Assembly: GCF_014174395.1 (NCBI RefSeq)
Contig: NZ_JABEQD010000013.1
Span: forward strand, 35,722 to 99,721
Length of the DNA: 64,000 bases
Source: Gluconacetobacter aggeris
GTDB lineage: Bacteria; Pseudomonadota; Alphaproteobacteria; Acetobacterales; Acetobacteraceae
Reading direction: 5' to 3'
The position numbers and the translations under genes are program-made. This document shows positions 39,570 through 48,346 of this stretch, in pieces (position 1 is the stretch's first letter; each line of letters starts with the position of its first letter). Below the pieces are notes generated by a model. That model was not told the DNA's origin. It saw nothing but the letters and a program-made list of their open reading frames with translations, and did no database searches.

Positions 39570-39833
39570 TCAAGCCCCCCGGCTGCGGTCCGCCGGGGGC
39601 CGCACCGCTTTCCACGCGGCATCGAGCGCATCGGCCATCGTATCGAACGCTACGCTCCATCGCTCTGCCGGGCAGTCGGTGCTGCCCGCCTCGCCGATCG
39701 CAGCGCGCCAGCGCGGGGCTCCCGCTGCGCCCGGCAGGCGTTCGATGCGCACCATCCGATCCTCGGGGATGCGCGACAGCAGGCGAGCCAGGCGTCGTTC
39801 CGGCGTCATGGGTGTTGCGTAATTATGAGACAT
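39570..39833 (-). CDS. Small hypothetical protein
   Basis: 87 residues from ATG 39833, which has GAAAGG close upstream (GGGAGAAAGGCCG). Basic N-terminal part (MTPERRLARLLSRIPEDRMVRIERLPG) and an alanine-rich end; no domain I recognise. Its codons follow the high-GC bias of true genes here. It may be co-transcribed with purU, 69 bp downstream. Confidence 0.5.
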   Translation of the reverse strand: MSHNYATPMTPERRLARLLSRIPEDRMVRIERLPGAAGAPRWRAAIGEAGSTDCPAERWSVAFDTMADALDAAWKAVRPPADRSRGA

Positions 39834-39985
39834 CGGCCTTTCTCCCGGCAGCGAGGCTGGCGCGTCCGGCAGCTCCGGGCAAGCGGTTTCGGTTGCATCC
39901 GGCGCCCCGACCGGTTTCAACACGCATTGTCCCCCGCCATCCGCCCCCGACCACAGGCGCAGAAGCAGAGCAATAAGGAGTCTCC

Positions 39986-40474
39986 GTGTCCCCCTTCCCC
40001 GGAATCCTGCCCGACGAACCGATCGACAGCGTCGCCCACCTGATCCAGACCGCGCTGACGCCGATCTTCATGCTGTCCGGAATCGGAACGCTGCTGAACC
40101 TGTTCAATACCCGGCTGGCCCGGGTGTCGGACCATATCGAAAAGGCCAACGAAACGCTGGAGACGACGAAGGCGCCGACGGGGCGCCGCCATCTGCGCCA
40201 GCATATCCGGCATCTGCACCGGCGCACCCTGCTGCTGGATGCATCGATCCTGCTGGGGGCCGTCGGCGGCGCGTCGACCTGCGGCGCTGCCTTCGTCCTG
40301 TTTCTGGGCAGCCTGCGGGATTCCTCGGTGGCGTCGTGGCTGGTGGTGATGTTCGGCATGGCGCTGGTCTGCACCGTCGGGGCGCTGGCCTCGTTCCTGT
40401 GCGACAGCCTGCTTGCCTGGCACGGCCTGCGCATGACCACATCGTGGGCACGATCTGTCCATCCGAAAGGCTGA
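39986..40474 (+). CDS. DUF2721 family membrane protein
   Basis: 162 residues, three helices, with the family signature PIFMLSGIGTLLNLFNTRLARVSD. GTG start with AAGGAG at 39975-39980. Function unknown. It lies divergent from the small hypothetical gene. Confidence 0.85.
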   Translation: MSPFPGILPDEPIDSVAHLIQTALTPIFMLSGIGTLLNLFNTRLARVSDHIEKANETLETTKAPTGRRHLRQHIRHLHRRTLLLDASILLGAVGGASTCGAAFVLFLGSLRDSSVASWLVVMFGMALVCTVGALASFLCDSLLAWHGLRMTTSWARSVHPKG

Positions 40475-40518
40475 AGCCCCGGCCTGACAGCAGCCCGATT
40501 TCCTCATTAAAAATGCGA

Positions 40519-40557
40519 CAGCCTACAAAATAGGCAAATTGCCTATTTTGTAGGCTG
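40519..40557. repeat. Perfect 19-bp inverted repeat, 1-nt centre
   Basis: CAGCCTACAAAATAGGCAA and its exact reverse complement flank a single A. Like 54-100 it starts with CAG.CT and has no T tract. It stands 45 bp after the stop of the DUF2721 gene, so it may terminate transcription or bind a protein. Confidence 0.85.
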
Positions 40558-40642
40558 ATTTGCCGGGCTCCCTGACTACCCGTCCGTGCCCGCACAAAAA
40601 ATAACCAAAATTGACCCGTTTCGTTTTTCTATCCCAGCGAAA

Positions 40643-40660
40643 TAAACAGTACCCTGTTTA
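40643..40660. promoter_or_regulatory. Operator-like palindrome TAAACAG-N4-CTGTTTA
   Basis: An exact 18-bp palindrome, followed by a second, weaker one (TGTTTACGAAGTGAACA at 40655-40671, one mismatch) and GAACA..TGTTC just after. The cluster lies in AT-rich DNA 130 bp upstream of the 43-codon ORF at 40794. It looks like the binding site of a dimeric repressor, but no regulator gene is adjacent. Confidence 0.5.
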
Positions 40661-40793
40661 CGAAGTGAACAGAATATTTATTGTTCGGTTACTATGCGTT
40701 TTTTAGCCATCTGATCTCATCTTCTTTTGTATTGCGAGCGGCCGAATTTCGGTGTTGGTTCCGCCCCAACACCACCCCATAGGATTTCGGATA

Positions 40794-40925
40794 ATGTTTA
40801 TTCAGGAAATTGGTAACCTCGTCGCCAGCTCGATGAACGTCGCGTCGTTCCTGCCGCTGGTCGCGTTTCTGCCGATCGTTGCCATGCTGATGGTGGCCAC
40901 CGCTGTCGCCGACCGCGTCGCCTGA
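40794..40925 (+). CDS. Candidate 43-residue hydrophobic peptide
   Basis: ATG with AGGA 9 nt upstream; 43 codons ending in TGA at 40923. The peptide begins MFIQEIGNLVASSMNVA and continues with a hydrophobic stretch (FLPLVAFLPIVAMLMVATAV) that would span a membrane once. Third-position G/C is about 80 percent, like genuine genes here. A hairpin (GGTGTTGG/CCAACACC at 40751-40773) precedes it and operator-like palindromes lie further upstream. No homologue is known to me; membrane toxin, leader or small membrane protein are possible. The 240 bp after it hold no convincing gene. Confidence 0.4.
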   Translation: MFIQEIGNLVASSMNVASFLPLVAFLPIVAMLMVATAVADRVA

Positions 40926-41167
40926 TGCGGCGGCCATGGCGGCCGGTCCCTTTGTGACCCGCACCGTGGCCTGCATGCCTGCCTGATAGCGGGCATATGA
41001 TCCGGCCTGTGCCGGATCCGGATGGTTGTCCATCCATCCGGCGTCATCCTCGACGCCGCACGCCCAGCCCTGGATGAGCGGCCCCCCGGCTGGCTCTGTC
41101 CTTGGGGCGGGCCGTCCCTGACGAGAAACCGCCATACGCCCCCCGGATTTGCTCGGGCCGCCCGTTG

Positions 41168-42124
41168 TTATGGCGTGCTGTCGGTCGGATCCATGGCATA
41201 GGTGGACAGGTCCAGCGTGCGATGCACCACGCCCTGGGCGCGCAGGAAATCCATGAACGTCCGATAGCGCCGCCCGTCGAGCAGGGCCGGCTGCTTGCAG
41301 ACGCGCGGCAGTGTCGCCGTCCAGGCGGCGCGGTTGAGCGGGGTGTCCAGCTCCGGGTGATCATGCACCGCCTGCGCCTGGATCTCGTCCGGGTGGTTCA
41401 GCAGGGCGTTGGTGCCTTCCTCCAGCGCCTGCATGAACCGGACGATCTTCCCGTCACGGGCATGATCGCGCGGGGCCAGGAAAATCAGCTCGTCATTCAG
41501 CGGAACGCCATGTTCCTCGGGGTAGAAGGCGACCGGATCGAACCCCTTCTGTCGCAGGTCGATCAGTTCATAGGTCCGGGTGGCACCGATCACCGCGTCG
41601 ACCGAATGCGACATCAGGGCCTGTTCAAGCTGGAAATTGACGTTGACCTGTCGCACGTCGGACAGCGACAGGCCGACCGACCCCAGCATCGCCGCCAGCA
41701 CCGCGTCATCGACCCCGGCCATCGAGATCCCGATCGTCTTGCCCTTCAGGTCTTTCAATGATGTCAGGCCGGGGGCCGCGATCAGCGTATCCAGCGGCGT
41801 GTCGATGAGCGTGCCGACCCGGACCAGAGGAATGCCCTGGTCGGCCAGCATGCCGAGCTGGGTTTCGTACGAGACCGCGAGATCGGCCTGGCCTGCCGCC
41901 ACCAGCCGCGCCGGTGATCCGGGGTCGGACGGTGCGATCAGACGCACCTGCAGCCCGTGTCGGCGGAAGGCGCCGCTGTAATCGGCGGCCAGCAGGGCCG
42001 CGTGATCGGCATTGAGGAACCAGTCGAGGATCACCGTCACCGTTTCCGGCGCGTCGGCCCGAGCCGCCGGCAGGCTGAGGAACAGAAGCGGCACCATCAT
42101 CAGCAGGCGGGACAGGGAGGGCAT
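41168..42124 (-). CDS. THI5/NMT1-like periplasmic substrate-binding protein (thiamine-precursor uptake, ThiY-like)
   Basis: 318 residues. Signal peptide of about 23 residues, then VTVILDWFLNADHAALLAA, the substrate motif of pyrimidine-precursor binders, and SVDAVIGATRTYEL. It would deliver hydroxymethylpyrimidine or a similar ligand to an ABC transporter. No permease or ATPase gene is beside it, and I see no TPP riboswitch upstream, where repeat copy D begins 17 bp away. Confidence 0.8.
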   Translation of the reverse strand: MPSLSRLLMMVPLLFLSLPAARADAPETVTVILDWFLNADHAALLAADYSGAFRRHGLQVRLIAPSDPGSPARLVAAGQADLAVSYETQLGMLADQGIPLVRVGTLIDTPLDTLIAAPGLTSLKDLKGKTIGISMAGVDDAVLAAMLGSVGLSLSDVRQVNVNFQLEQALMSHSVDAVIGATRTYELIDLRQKGFDPVAFYPEEHGVPLNDELIFLAPRDHARDGKIVRFMQALEEGTNALLNHPDEIQAQAVHDHPELDTPLNRAAWTATLPRVCKQPALLDGRRYRTFMDFLRAQGVVHRTLDLSTYAMDPTDSTP

Positions 42125-42141
42125 GTACGTTGGTTCTCTCT

Positions 42142-42265
42142 TTCTTCTTTTGCCTTCCGAAAAAGAAGCAAAAAGACTTTTATCCGTTCAGGGACATCCT
42201 TTGCCGCAAGCACAAGGCTCCTGAACGAATCAAAGTTTTTCGGTTCTTTTTTTTCAAAAAAGAAC
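42142..42265 (+). repeat. AT-rich composite inverted-repeat element, copy D
   Basis: 124 bp, same length and orientation as copy B (GCAAAAAGACTTTTATCCGT at left; CTGAACGAATCAAAGTTTTT at right). The left end hairpin is partly degraded (CTTTTGCCTTCCGAAAAAG). It lies between the ends of the binding-protein gene (its 5' end) and the GT39 gene (its 3' end). Confidence 0.87.
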
Positions 42266-42274
42266 ACTCTTCCT

Positions 42275-43933
42275 TCACGGCGGCGTCGGGCCGAACAGGC
42301 CGATATCAAGATGCTTTCCGGTCGAATAATTCAACCCGGACACCCGGCCGAATTCGATCACATCCAGCCCATCCGCATGCAGGCGCTCGCGGAATACCGG
42401 TTCATCCTTCCGGTCCACCAGCGCCAGGCCGCAGGCCCGGTTGTCGCGCAGCACGTCCGCCGCGTCCCTGGGGCCGACCAGGACGGTGTTCTGCCCCACG
42501 AGGAAAACCAGGCTGGGCTCGGAGAATGAGGGCGAGACGACCAGCGTATCGGGGCATGGCCGGTAATCGTCGACCAGGGCCGCCAGGCGGGGGCTGAGCC
42601 AGATTGTCTTCAGGGCCGGAATCACGGTCAGGAACAGGCCGACATGGATGATGATCGCCGCCGCCACCGCCGACATGGCGGCCTGCAAGACCCGACCACG
42701 GAACAGGAGCCAGGAGGCGACCGCCAGCAGCGGCAATGCGCCCACGGGCACCAGCAGCGAGGCCGGCACGACATCATGTTCCAGTCGCCAGAGCAGCACC
42801 GGCCCGGCGACGGACAGGGCGATGCCAACCGCCAGCCACAGCGCGCCGTACAGTGCCAGCCCCGCGCGCGCAAGGCGCGACGCGGGCCAGTGCCAGCGGT
42901 CTTGCGTCGTCAGGATGGCCGCCGCCACAAGCAGGGCGATCGCCGGGTAGGTGGGCAGGACGTAGTGAGGCAGCTTGGTCGCGATCGCCTCGAACACCAG
43001 CCAGTGCGGCACGATCCAGCAGAGCAGGAACCGCACTGGCGGCGCATGGCGCCGGGCCCAGATGAAAGGCAGCGCCATCGCCGCGAAGATGGACCCCGGC
43101 CAGAAGGCCAGGGCGAAGACCGCCAGGTGATAACCCGGCGGCAGGCCATGTGCCTGCTGCCCGCTGGCAACCTTGCCGAGGAAGTTGGTGCCGACGGCGC
43201 GCGAGAAGAAATCACCATGGCTGACCACGCCGATCGCGATGCACCAGGGCAGGACGATCGCCAGCATCACCAGCCATCCCCACGCGGGTCGCAGCCGGTG
43301 CCACCAGTCGATGCGCCGCTCCACCAGTGCCAGGGCCAGCGGCGTACCGAAACCGGGGATCAGGACCACGGGCCCCTTCAGCATCAGGCCCGCCCCCAAC
43401 GCCGCCCAATAGAGCAGGGCCGCCGAAACGGGCGTGTTCCGTTCGCGTTCGCGATCCAGATAGGCACGCAGCAGCCCGGCTTCGGCCAGCAGCACCGTCA
43501 GCAGCAGGGTGCTGTCGATGGTGGCCATGCGGCCTTCGGCCGTCATCAGAACCGACACCGCCAGCAGGGAAGCCGCCAGCAGCCCGCTTGCCGGGCCGAA
43601 CAAGGTGGCGCCGATCCACGCCGTCAGCACCACCGAGGCGGTGGCCGCCAACAGGGAGGGAATGCGATAGGCCCAGACCGCGCGCTGTTCCAGCGTACCG
43701 GTGGCGGCCACCGAAGCGGCCTCCAGCCAGTAGATTCCAGCAGGTTGCAGGTAGCGCGGCTTGTCCTGGAAACGGACATCGATGAAATCGCCGCTGCGCA
43801 GCATCTGCGCGCTGGCTTCCATATAACGGGGCTCGTCACGGTCCAGGGGCGGCAGGCTTGCCCGTCCGGGAAGCAGAAGCAGGAAGGCGCCCAGAGCGAG
43901 CAGAAGATAATGACGCACGGTCAGCCGTGTCAT
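42275..43933 (-). CDS. GT39-family membrane glycosyltransferase (ArnT-like)
   Basis: 552 residues from ATG 43933, with twelve or so helices. The catalytic acidic pair of the ArnT/PMT family stands in the first loop (LPPLDRDEPRYMEA), followed by QDKPRYLQPAGIYWLEA. It takes a sugar from a polyprenyl-phosphate carrier and puts it on lipid A or another periplasmic acceptor. The GT2 gene upstream could make that carrier sugar. An in-frame extension to 44155 looks unnatural. The stop is 10 bp from repeat copy D. Confidence 0.88.
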   Translation of the reverse strand: MTRLTVRHYLLLALGAFLLLLPGRASLPPLDRDEPRYMEASAQMLRSGDFIDVRFQDKPRYLQPAGIYWLEAASVAATGTLEQRAVWAYRIPSLLAATASVVLTAWIGATLFGPASGLLAASLLAVSVLMTAEGRMATIDSTLLLTVLLAEAGLLRAYLDRERERNTPVSAALLYWAALGAGLMLKGPVVLIPGFGTPLALALVERRIDWWHRLRPAWGWLVMLAIVLPWCIAIGVVSHGDFFSRAVGTNFLGKVASGQQAHGLPPGYHLAVFALAFWPGSIFAAMALPFIWARRHAPPVRFLLCWIVPHWLVFEAIATKLPHYVLPTYPAIALLVAAAILTTQDRWHWPASRLARAGLALYGALWLAVGIALSVAGPVLLWRLEHDVVPASLLVPVGALPLLAVASWLLFRGRVLQAAMSAVAAAIIIHVGLFLTVIPALKTIWLSPRLAALVDDYRPCPDTLVVSPSFSEPSLVFLVGQNTVLVGPRDAADVLRDNRACGLALVDRKDEPVFRERLHADGLDVIEFGRVSGLNYSTGKHLDIGLFGPTPP

Positions 43934-44106
43934 CCGGCACGTCTCCTCGGGAAGAGATCGGGACAGGGAAGTGCCCGGTCGAGGGTGCCGGACCGCGCCG
44001 GTCACGGCACCGATTGGAGCCTGCTTCAAAAGCCCGCTGATGATGAGCGGAAGCAAGGCGCGAACCATGGGCAGGCCACCGCCGGCGGACCTGCTGCAAC
44101 AGGTTC

Positions 44107-44814
44107 TTACCGTTCGGTGACCTGGCGCGGCAACCGCGTGCGGTTGATCAGCCACATCACGCCGAGCAGATCCCGGATTCCGACCACCGCGCGATTCAGA
44201 TTGGTATATTTCGATGATCCGTGCAGCCGGTTACGGTGGCGAACCGGCTGGCAAAGCAGCGGTGTGCCGTAATGACCGAACAGGGCCGGCAGAAAACGAT
44301 GCACGCCCTCGAATTGCGGCAGGCGCAGGAAATCCGCGCGCCGGAACAGTTTCAGCGGCGCGCCGGTATCGGGGCACCCGTCCCGCAGCAGACGCCGACG
44401 CAATCCATTGGCAAAGCGTGTCGCCAGGCGCCGCGACAGCCTGTCTTGCCGGCGCAGGCGGACGCCCACCACCAGAGGTGCCGGCCCCGGAGCCTTCAGC
44501 GCCAAGTCCAGCATGCGGACGATTTCCATGGGGTCGTCCTGCCCGTCGCCATCGAGGGTGGCGACCCACTGGCCGCGCGCGGCCTCGACCCCGGTGCGCA
44601 CCGCTGCGGATTTGCCGAGCCGGCGATCGTGGCTGAGAATACGCAATTCCGGCAGCACCCCTTCCGCCCGGGTCGCGAGCAGGGCCTCGACCGTACCGTC
44701 GGTGCTGCCATCATCGACGAATATGATTTCGCAGGGAGGAAGTGCGCGCGCGGCCTCGGCCAGTTCGGCACAGACCGGGCGGATATTTTCCACCTCGTTC
44801 AGAACCGCCGCCAC
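44107..44814 (-). CDS. GT2-family glycosyltransferase (polyprenyl-phosphate sugar synthase-like)
   Basis: 235 residues. The GT-A motifs are IIFVDDGSTDGT, LDGDGQDDP (metal-binding DxD) and the HGSSKYTN end loop. It would make undecaprenyl-phosphate hexose or similar. It lacks the C-terminal pair of helices found in ArnC/GtrB. The start is a GTG at 44814 that begins within the first strand, so the true start may be a little upstream (non-ATG). It follows atpF by 62 bp and precedes the GT39 gene. Confidence 0.85.
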   Translation of the reverse strand: MAAVLNEVENIRPVCAELAEAARALPPCEIIFVDDGSTDGTVEALLATRAEGVLPELRILSHDRRLGKSAAVRTGVEAARGQWVATLDGDGQDDPMEIVRMLDLALKAPGPAPLVVGVRLRRQDRLSRRLATRFANGLRRRLLRDGCPDTGAPLKLFRRADFLRLPQFEGVHRFLPALFGHYGTPLLCQPVRHRNRLHGSSKYTNLNRAVVGIRDLLGVMWLINRTRLPRQVTER

Positions 44815-44876
44815 AATGGACAGGAGCGGTTCGGAACGGTCAGGATTGGAGGGCGCGGCCAGTAAACCGGTCCTGC

Positions 44877-45371
44877 TCAGGCGGCGCGATGCGACAGGGC
44901 GGCCGGCAGGTCGGCGATCGAACGGTCGACGATCTGCTGCCCGGTCTCGGCCGGCAGCGCCAGGGCCAGCGCGTCGCGCGTGGCCTGGACCGCCACGTCG
45001 ATCGCAACCTGGCGGACCTCGCGCACCGCGCTGCGCTCGGAGGCGGCGATGCGGTCGCGTGCCATCTGCTCGCGCCGGGCGGCCACGGCTTCGGCCTCGC
45101 GGCGCGCATCCTCGGCAATCCGGCTGGCTTCGGCCAGCGAATGCTCGACCAGGGCGCGGGCCTCGGCCAGCGCGGTCTCACGCTCGCGCGTGGCGTCCTC
45201 GAGCATCTGCTCGGCCTCGCGACGCAGGCGCGCGGCCTCGTCGAGGTCGGCGCGGATGCGCTCGGCCCGCACATCGAGGGCGGTGGCCAGCGGTGCCCAG
45301 ATCTTCCTGCCGAACAGGACGAAGAAAAGGAAGAAGGCGACGGCCGTCCAGAAACGGGGTTCGTGCAGCAT
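44877..45371 (-). CDS. atpF: ATP synthase F0 subunit b
   Basis: 164 residues: one N-terminal helix (FWTAVAFFLFFVLFGRKIW), then a long charged coiled coil (ERIRADLDEAARLRREAEQ). It joins F1 to F0 as part of the stator. ATG 45371 chosen; earlier in-frame codons would overlap b'. Last gene of the F0 set. Confidence 0.93.
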   Translation of the reverse strand: MLHEPRFWTAVAFFLFFVLFGRKIWAPLATALDVRAERIRADLDEAARLRREAEQMLEDATRERETALAEARALVEHSLAEASRIAEDARREAEAVAARREQMARDRIAASERSAVREVRQVAIDVAVQATRDALALALPAETGQQIVDRSIADLPAALSHRAA

Positions 45372-45402
45372 GGTCTTGAACCTGTTCCTTACTGTGTCGC
45401 GA

Positions 45403-46014
45403 TCAGAGGCCGCGCGCCGTGGCGGCGTGATCGACCGTCCGGGCCACCACATCGGCGGGCACCGACGTACCAGTCACCTGGCGCACCAGCACCTGCGCTG
45501 TCTCGTCCGCGATCTGGCGCAGCGACCCCAGGGCCGCCGTCCGGGCGGCCGCAACGCGGGTTTCCGCCTCGTGAATCTCGGTAGCCAGGCGGGCGTTCAT
45601 GTCCTGGGTCTGCCGCAGGGCGGCGAGGCGCGCGTCCTCGATCACCTTGTCGACATTCGCCTGGGCCTCGGCCATCGCGCTGCGGCGGGCCTGGTGCAGC
45701 TCGTCCACCGCGCTGTCGGCTTCGGCCTTGGCACGGTGGGCGATATCCAGATCGTTGTCGATCGTCTGGCGGCGGCTGGTCAGCACCGCTTCGACCTTCG
45801 GCAGCGCCGACCGGCTGAGCAGCAGGTACAGCACCAGGAAGATCACGGCGCCCCAGACCACCTGGCCGATGACGAGGGGGTTGGAGAAATCCAGCTGAGG
45901 CATGCCCACGGCCCGCGCGCCCGGCGCGGCCATTACCATCACGGGCAAGGCCAGCGCGAGCGGCGTCAGGAGAGACGCCACCCGGCGGATGCTTGAGGCC
46001 GCGGAACGTGCCAC
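45403..46014 (-). CDS. atpF2: ATP synthase F0 subunit b'
   Basis: 203 residues. A leader-like hydrophobic stretch (LLTPLALALPVMVMA) precedes the membrane helix (PLVIGQVVWGAVIFLVLYLLL) and the coiled coil. The second b-type subunit, found in alphaproteobacteria and phototrophs, forms the heterodimeric stator stalk with b. It ends 31 bp before atpF. Confidence 0.9.
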   Translation of the reverse strand: MARSAASSIRRVASLLTPLALALPVMVMAAPGARAVGMPQLDFSNPLVIGQVVWGAVIFLVLYLLLSRSALPKVEAVLTSRRQTIDNDLDIAHRAKAEADSAVDELHQARRSAMAEAQANVDKVIEDARLAALRQTQDMNARLATEIHEAETRVAAARTAALGSLRQIADETAQVLVRQVTGTSVPADVVARTVDHAATARGL

Positions 46015-46028
46015 GTTGGTCTCCGGTC

Positions 46029-46253
46029 TCAGACGAACAGGATCAGGAAGGCGATCAGCAGGGCATACAGGGCCACGGCTTCCGTCAGGGCGAAGCCGAG
46101 CATGCCCAGGCCGAACACGTGCGGGCGCGCGGCGGGATTGCGGGCGATGCTGCTGACCAGCGTGGAGAAGATGTTACCCAGGCCGATGCCGACGCCGGCG
46201 AGGGCGATAACGGCGATACCGGCACCAATTTCCCGGGCTGCAGCGATGTCCAT
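46029..46253 (-). CDS. atpE: ATP synthase F0 subunit c
   Basis: 74 residues in two helices. The proton-carrying carboxylate is Glu58 in [18 protein letters not shown]; no sodium-binding pattern is present. The glycine ladder [12 protein letters not shown] packs the ring. GGAAAG lies 8 nt before the ATG. Confidence 0.96.
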   Translation of the reverse strand: MDIAAAREIGAGIAVIALAGVGIGLGNIFSTLVSSIARNPAARPHVFGLGMLGFALTEAVALYALLIAFLILFV

Positions 46254-46309
46254 AGCGAGGCTTTCCTTGTTTGGTTCAGGCGTTCAAAAGGGCTGGGGCG
46301 GCGTCGCGG

Positions 46310-47059
46310 TCAGTGCGCGACCGCCTCCCGCAGATAGATGCAGGTGAGGATCGCGAAGACATAGGCTTGCAGCGCACCCACCAGCAATTCGAGCGCCATC
46401 AGCGCGACATTGATGACCACGGGACCGACGGCGAGCGCATCGCCGATCAGTCCGAGCCCGGCCAGCATGATCGTGAAGGCGGCGAACATTTCCAGCATCA
46501 CGTGACCGGCCACCATGTTGGCGAACAGACGGATCGACAGACTCACGGGACGGGACAGGAACGAGAGGATTTCGATCGGCACCAGCAGCGGCGCCAGCGC
46601 GACCGGGGCGCCGGCGGGCATGAAATGCGCGAAGAATTTCGCGCCCTGCGCCTTTAGCGAAACGATCACCGACAGCACGAACACCATCAGCGCCAGCGCG
46701 ATGGTGACGGCGACATGGCTGGTGAAGGCAAAGGAGAAGGGCAGCAGGCCCAGATAATTGCCGGCCAGTATGAAGAAGAACAGCGTGAAGACGAACGGGA
46801 AGAACGCGCGCCCTTCCGGACCGATCGTGTCCACGGCCATGTTGTGAATGAAATCATAGCAGATTTCGGCGGCGGCCTGCAGGCGCCCGGGCACCACGGC
46901 CTTGGGACGCATGCCGACATACAGGAACGCCAGCACCGCGACCGACGCCACGATCATCATGAGGGGCGACTGACTGAAACGCAGCGCCTCGCCCAGGCCA
47001 CCCAGAACAGGATGGAGCTCGAACTGACCCAATGCGTCGATGGTGGATCCGGCCGCCAA
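46310..47059 (-). CDS. atpB: ATP synthase F0 subunit a
   Basis: 249 residues from a TTG start (GAGGGAAG upstream), beginning in the family manner (AAGSTIDALGQFELHP). The essential arginine is in SLSIRLFANMVAGH, and the second half has the AYVFAILTCIYL helix. It forms the proton channel with the c ring. An in-frame ATG further upstream would overlap atpI and is less likely. Confidence 0.94.
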   Translation of the reverse strand: MAAGSTIDALGQFELHPVLGGLGEALRFSQSPLMMIVASVAVLAFLYVGMRPKAVVPGRLQAAAEICYDFIHNMAVDTIGPEGRAFFPFVFTLFFFILAGNYLGLLPFSFAFTSHVAVTIALALMVFVLSVIVSLKAQGAKFFAHFMPAGAPVALAPLLVPIEILSFLSRPVSLSIRLFANMVAGHVMLEMFAAFTIMLAGLGLIGDALAVGPVVINVALMALELLVGALQAYVFAILTCIYLREAVAH

Positions 47060-47072
47060 CTTCGTCTTCCCT

Positions 47073-47414
47073 CTACCGCTCCGGCCCCGCGTGCGGGCCC
47101 GGCTTGTCCTCCAGGGCATCCTGTGGCCTGACCAGACGCCAGACATTCAGTACGCCCGCGGCCCCGCCCAGCAACGAAAACAGGATCAGGAATACCGGGC
47201 GACAGCCCAGCCATCGATCAAGCCCCCACCCCATCGCGACCCCGACCGCCAGGCCCGCCACCATTTCGGTGCCGGCCCGCAGGACAGTGCCCACGGTGGT
47301 TATATCGCTGCCTTGCAACGGTGCCTCGGCCGCCCGGTCGGGATTGTTCCGATCCATGGCCTGCTTCAGGCGCCTGTCGAAGGCCTGACGGGAGCTGTCC
47401 GTTTCCTTACCCAA
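47073..47414 (-). CDS. atpI: ATP synthase assembly protein AtpI
   Basis: 113 residues, two helices (AGLAVGVAMGWGLDRWLG and VFLILFSLLGGAAGVLNVWR), the usual head of F0 operons; it helps c-ring assembly. Start TTG with GGAGG 8 nt upstream. Confidence 0.88.
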   Translation of the reverse strand: MGKETDSSRQAFDRRLKQAMDRNNPDRAAEAPLQGSDITTVGTVLRAGTEMVAGLAVGVAMGWGLDRWLGCRPVFLILFSLLGGAAGVLNVWRLVRPQDALEDKPGPHAGPER

Positions 47415-47443
47415 TTTTTACACCTCCAGGCGGGTGCAGGCGC

Positions 47444-47472
47444 TAGCTAACGACGCGGCAGAAACCTGTCAA
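47444..47472 (-). promoter_or_regulatory. Promoter of the F0 ATP synthase operon
   Basis: On the minus strand, TTGACA (47472-47467) and TAGCTA (47449-47444) are separated by exactly 17 bp, 30 bp upstream of atpI: a near-consensus vegetative promoter. Confidence 0.7.
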
Positions 47473-47629
47473 GCAAACGCTTTTGTTTCAGGACACGGAA
47501 AAGAGGCGCCCCTGGTCTGTCACGCGCGGAATGGGTGACAGTTCCCGGCATGCACGCCCCCGAGGGTATGGACGGCACCCTATAAATTCAAAAAACGAAT
47601 ATCAGAAACGCTATTTTTGCATAAATCAC

Positions 47630-48346
47630 TTACGGATGAACGCTGCCGCCCGGGATTTCATCATAGGCCGCGCTGCCGGGGAACGGGCCGGCCACCGGTG
47701 CCGCCGCCGAGGCGACATGGATGGTCTGTTCCATCGACGGGCCGATCTCGCGGGCGTCAATGGCGGTTCCCAACGCGCTGGTGCTGCCATTGCCGACCGC
47801 ATGAAGGGTCTGGCCGGGCTTCAGCCAGGCGGTCAGCCGTGCCGCTTCGGCGGGGGCGAGATGAACCGTGCTGTAATCCTGCATGACCGCGCCCACCAGT
47901 CGGCCATGGAGGCTGTAGAGCGGCGCGCGCACCGTGCCGTTCACCACGATATCGGGCCCGGACGTGGTGACCGGCAGCCGGGCCGAGATCGTCTCGGCGT
48001 CCTCGACCGCGCGGCCACGCTGGTCCTCAATCTCGTAGGCGCGGACGATCGGCAGGTCGCGGCCGCGCAGGCCGCGCGCCGAGATCTTCTCACCCGGCTT
48101 GACCAGGCTGGCCACCGCCAGCCCGAGTTCGTGCGAACACAGGATTTCGGTGCCGTCGGTCAGGATCAGCCCGTCGATATCGCCACCCGGCGTCGACAGA
48201 TAATGCGCCACCGTGCCGGTGATGACCGGCAGAGGGGAAAAATCATAGGCCGAGACCGGCTGGCTGGCGGCCATCGCCGGTCCGGCGATCAGGGCTGACA
48301 GGCCGGCCACCGCCGGAAGAAGGTGGGAATGCCGCAAACTCGCCAT
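47630..48346 (-). CDS. Secreted hypothetical protein (OB-fold-like)
   Basis: 238 residues from ATG 48346. A signal peptide ends at GPAMA, so the protein is periplasmic. It has two similar beta-rich halves, with GDIDGLILTDGTEIL and related patterns VKPGEKISARGLRG and LKPGQTLHAVGNG, typical of small OB-like folds. No enzyme motif is visible. It lies downstream of purH by about 110 bp on the same strand. Confidence 0.6.
   Translation of the reverse strand: MASLRHSHLLPAVAGLSALIAGPAMAASQPVSAYDFSPLPVITGTVAHYLSTPGGDIDGLILTDGTEILCSHELGLAVASLVKPGEKISARGLRGRDLPIVRAYEIEDQRGRAVEDAETISARLPVTTSGPDIVVNGTVRAPLYSLHGRLVGAVMQDYSTVHLAPAEAARLTAWLKPGQTLHAVGNGSTSALGTAIDAREIGPSMEQTIHVASAAAPVAGPFPGSAAYDEIPGGSVHP

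Noticed and set aside
40692..41135. 147-codon minus-strand ORF
   Set aside because: His/Gly/Ala-rich without a recognised domain, overlapping the better supported 43-codon plus-strand ORF and the AT-rich gap; no ribosome-binding site seen.
42124..42275. TPP riboswitch upstream of the THI5-like gene
   Set aside because: The THI-box blocks are not found; the interval is filled by repeat copy D.
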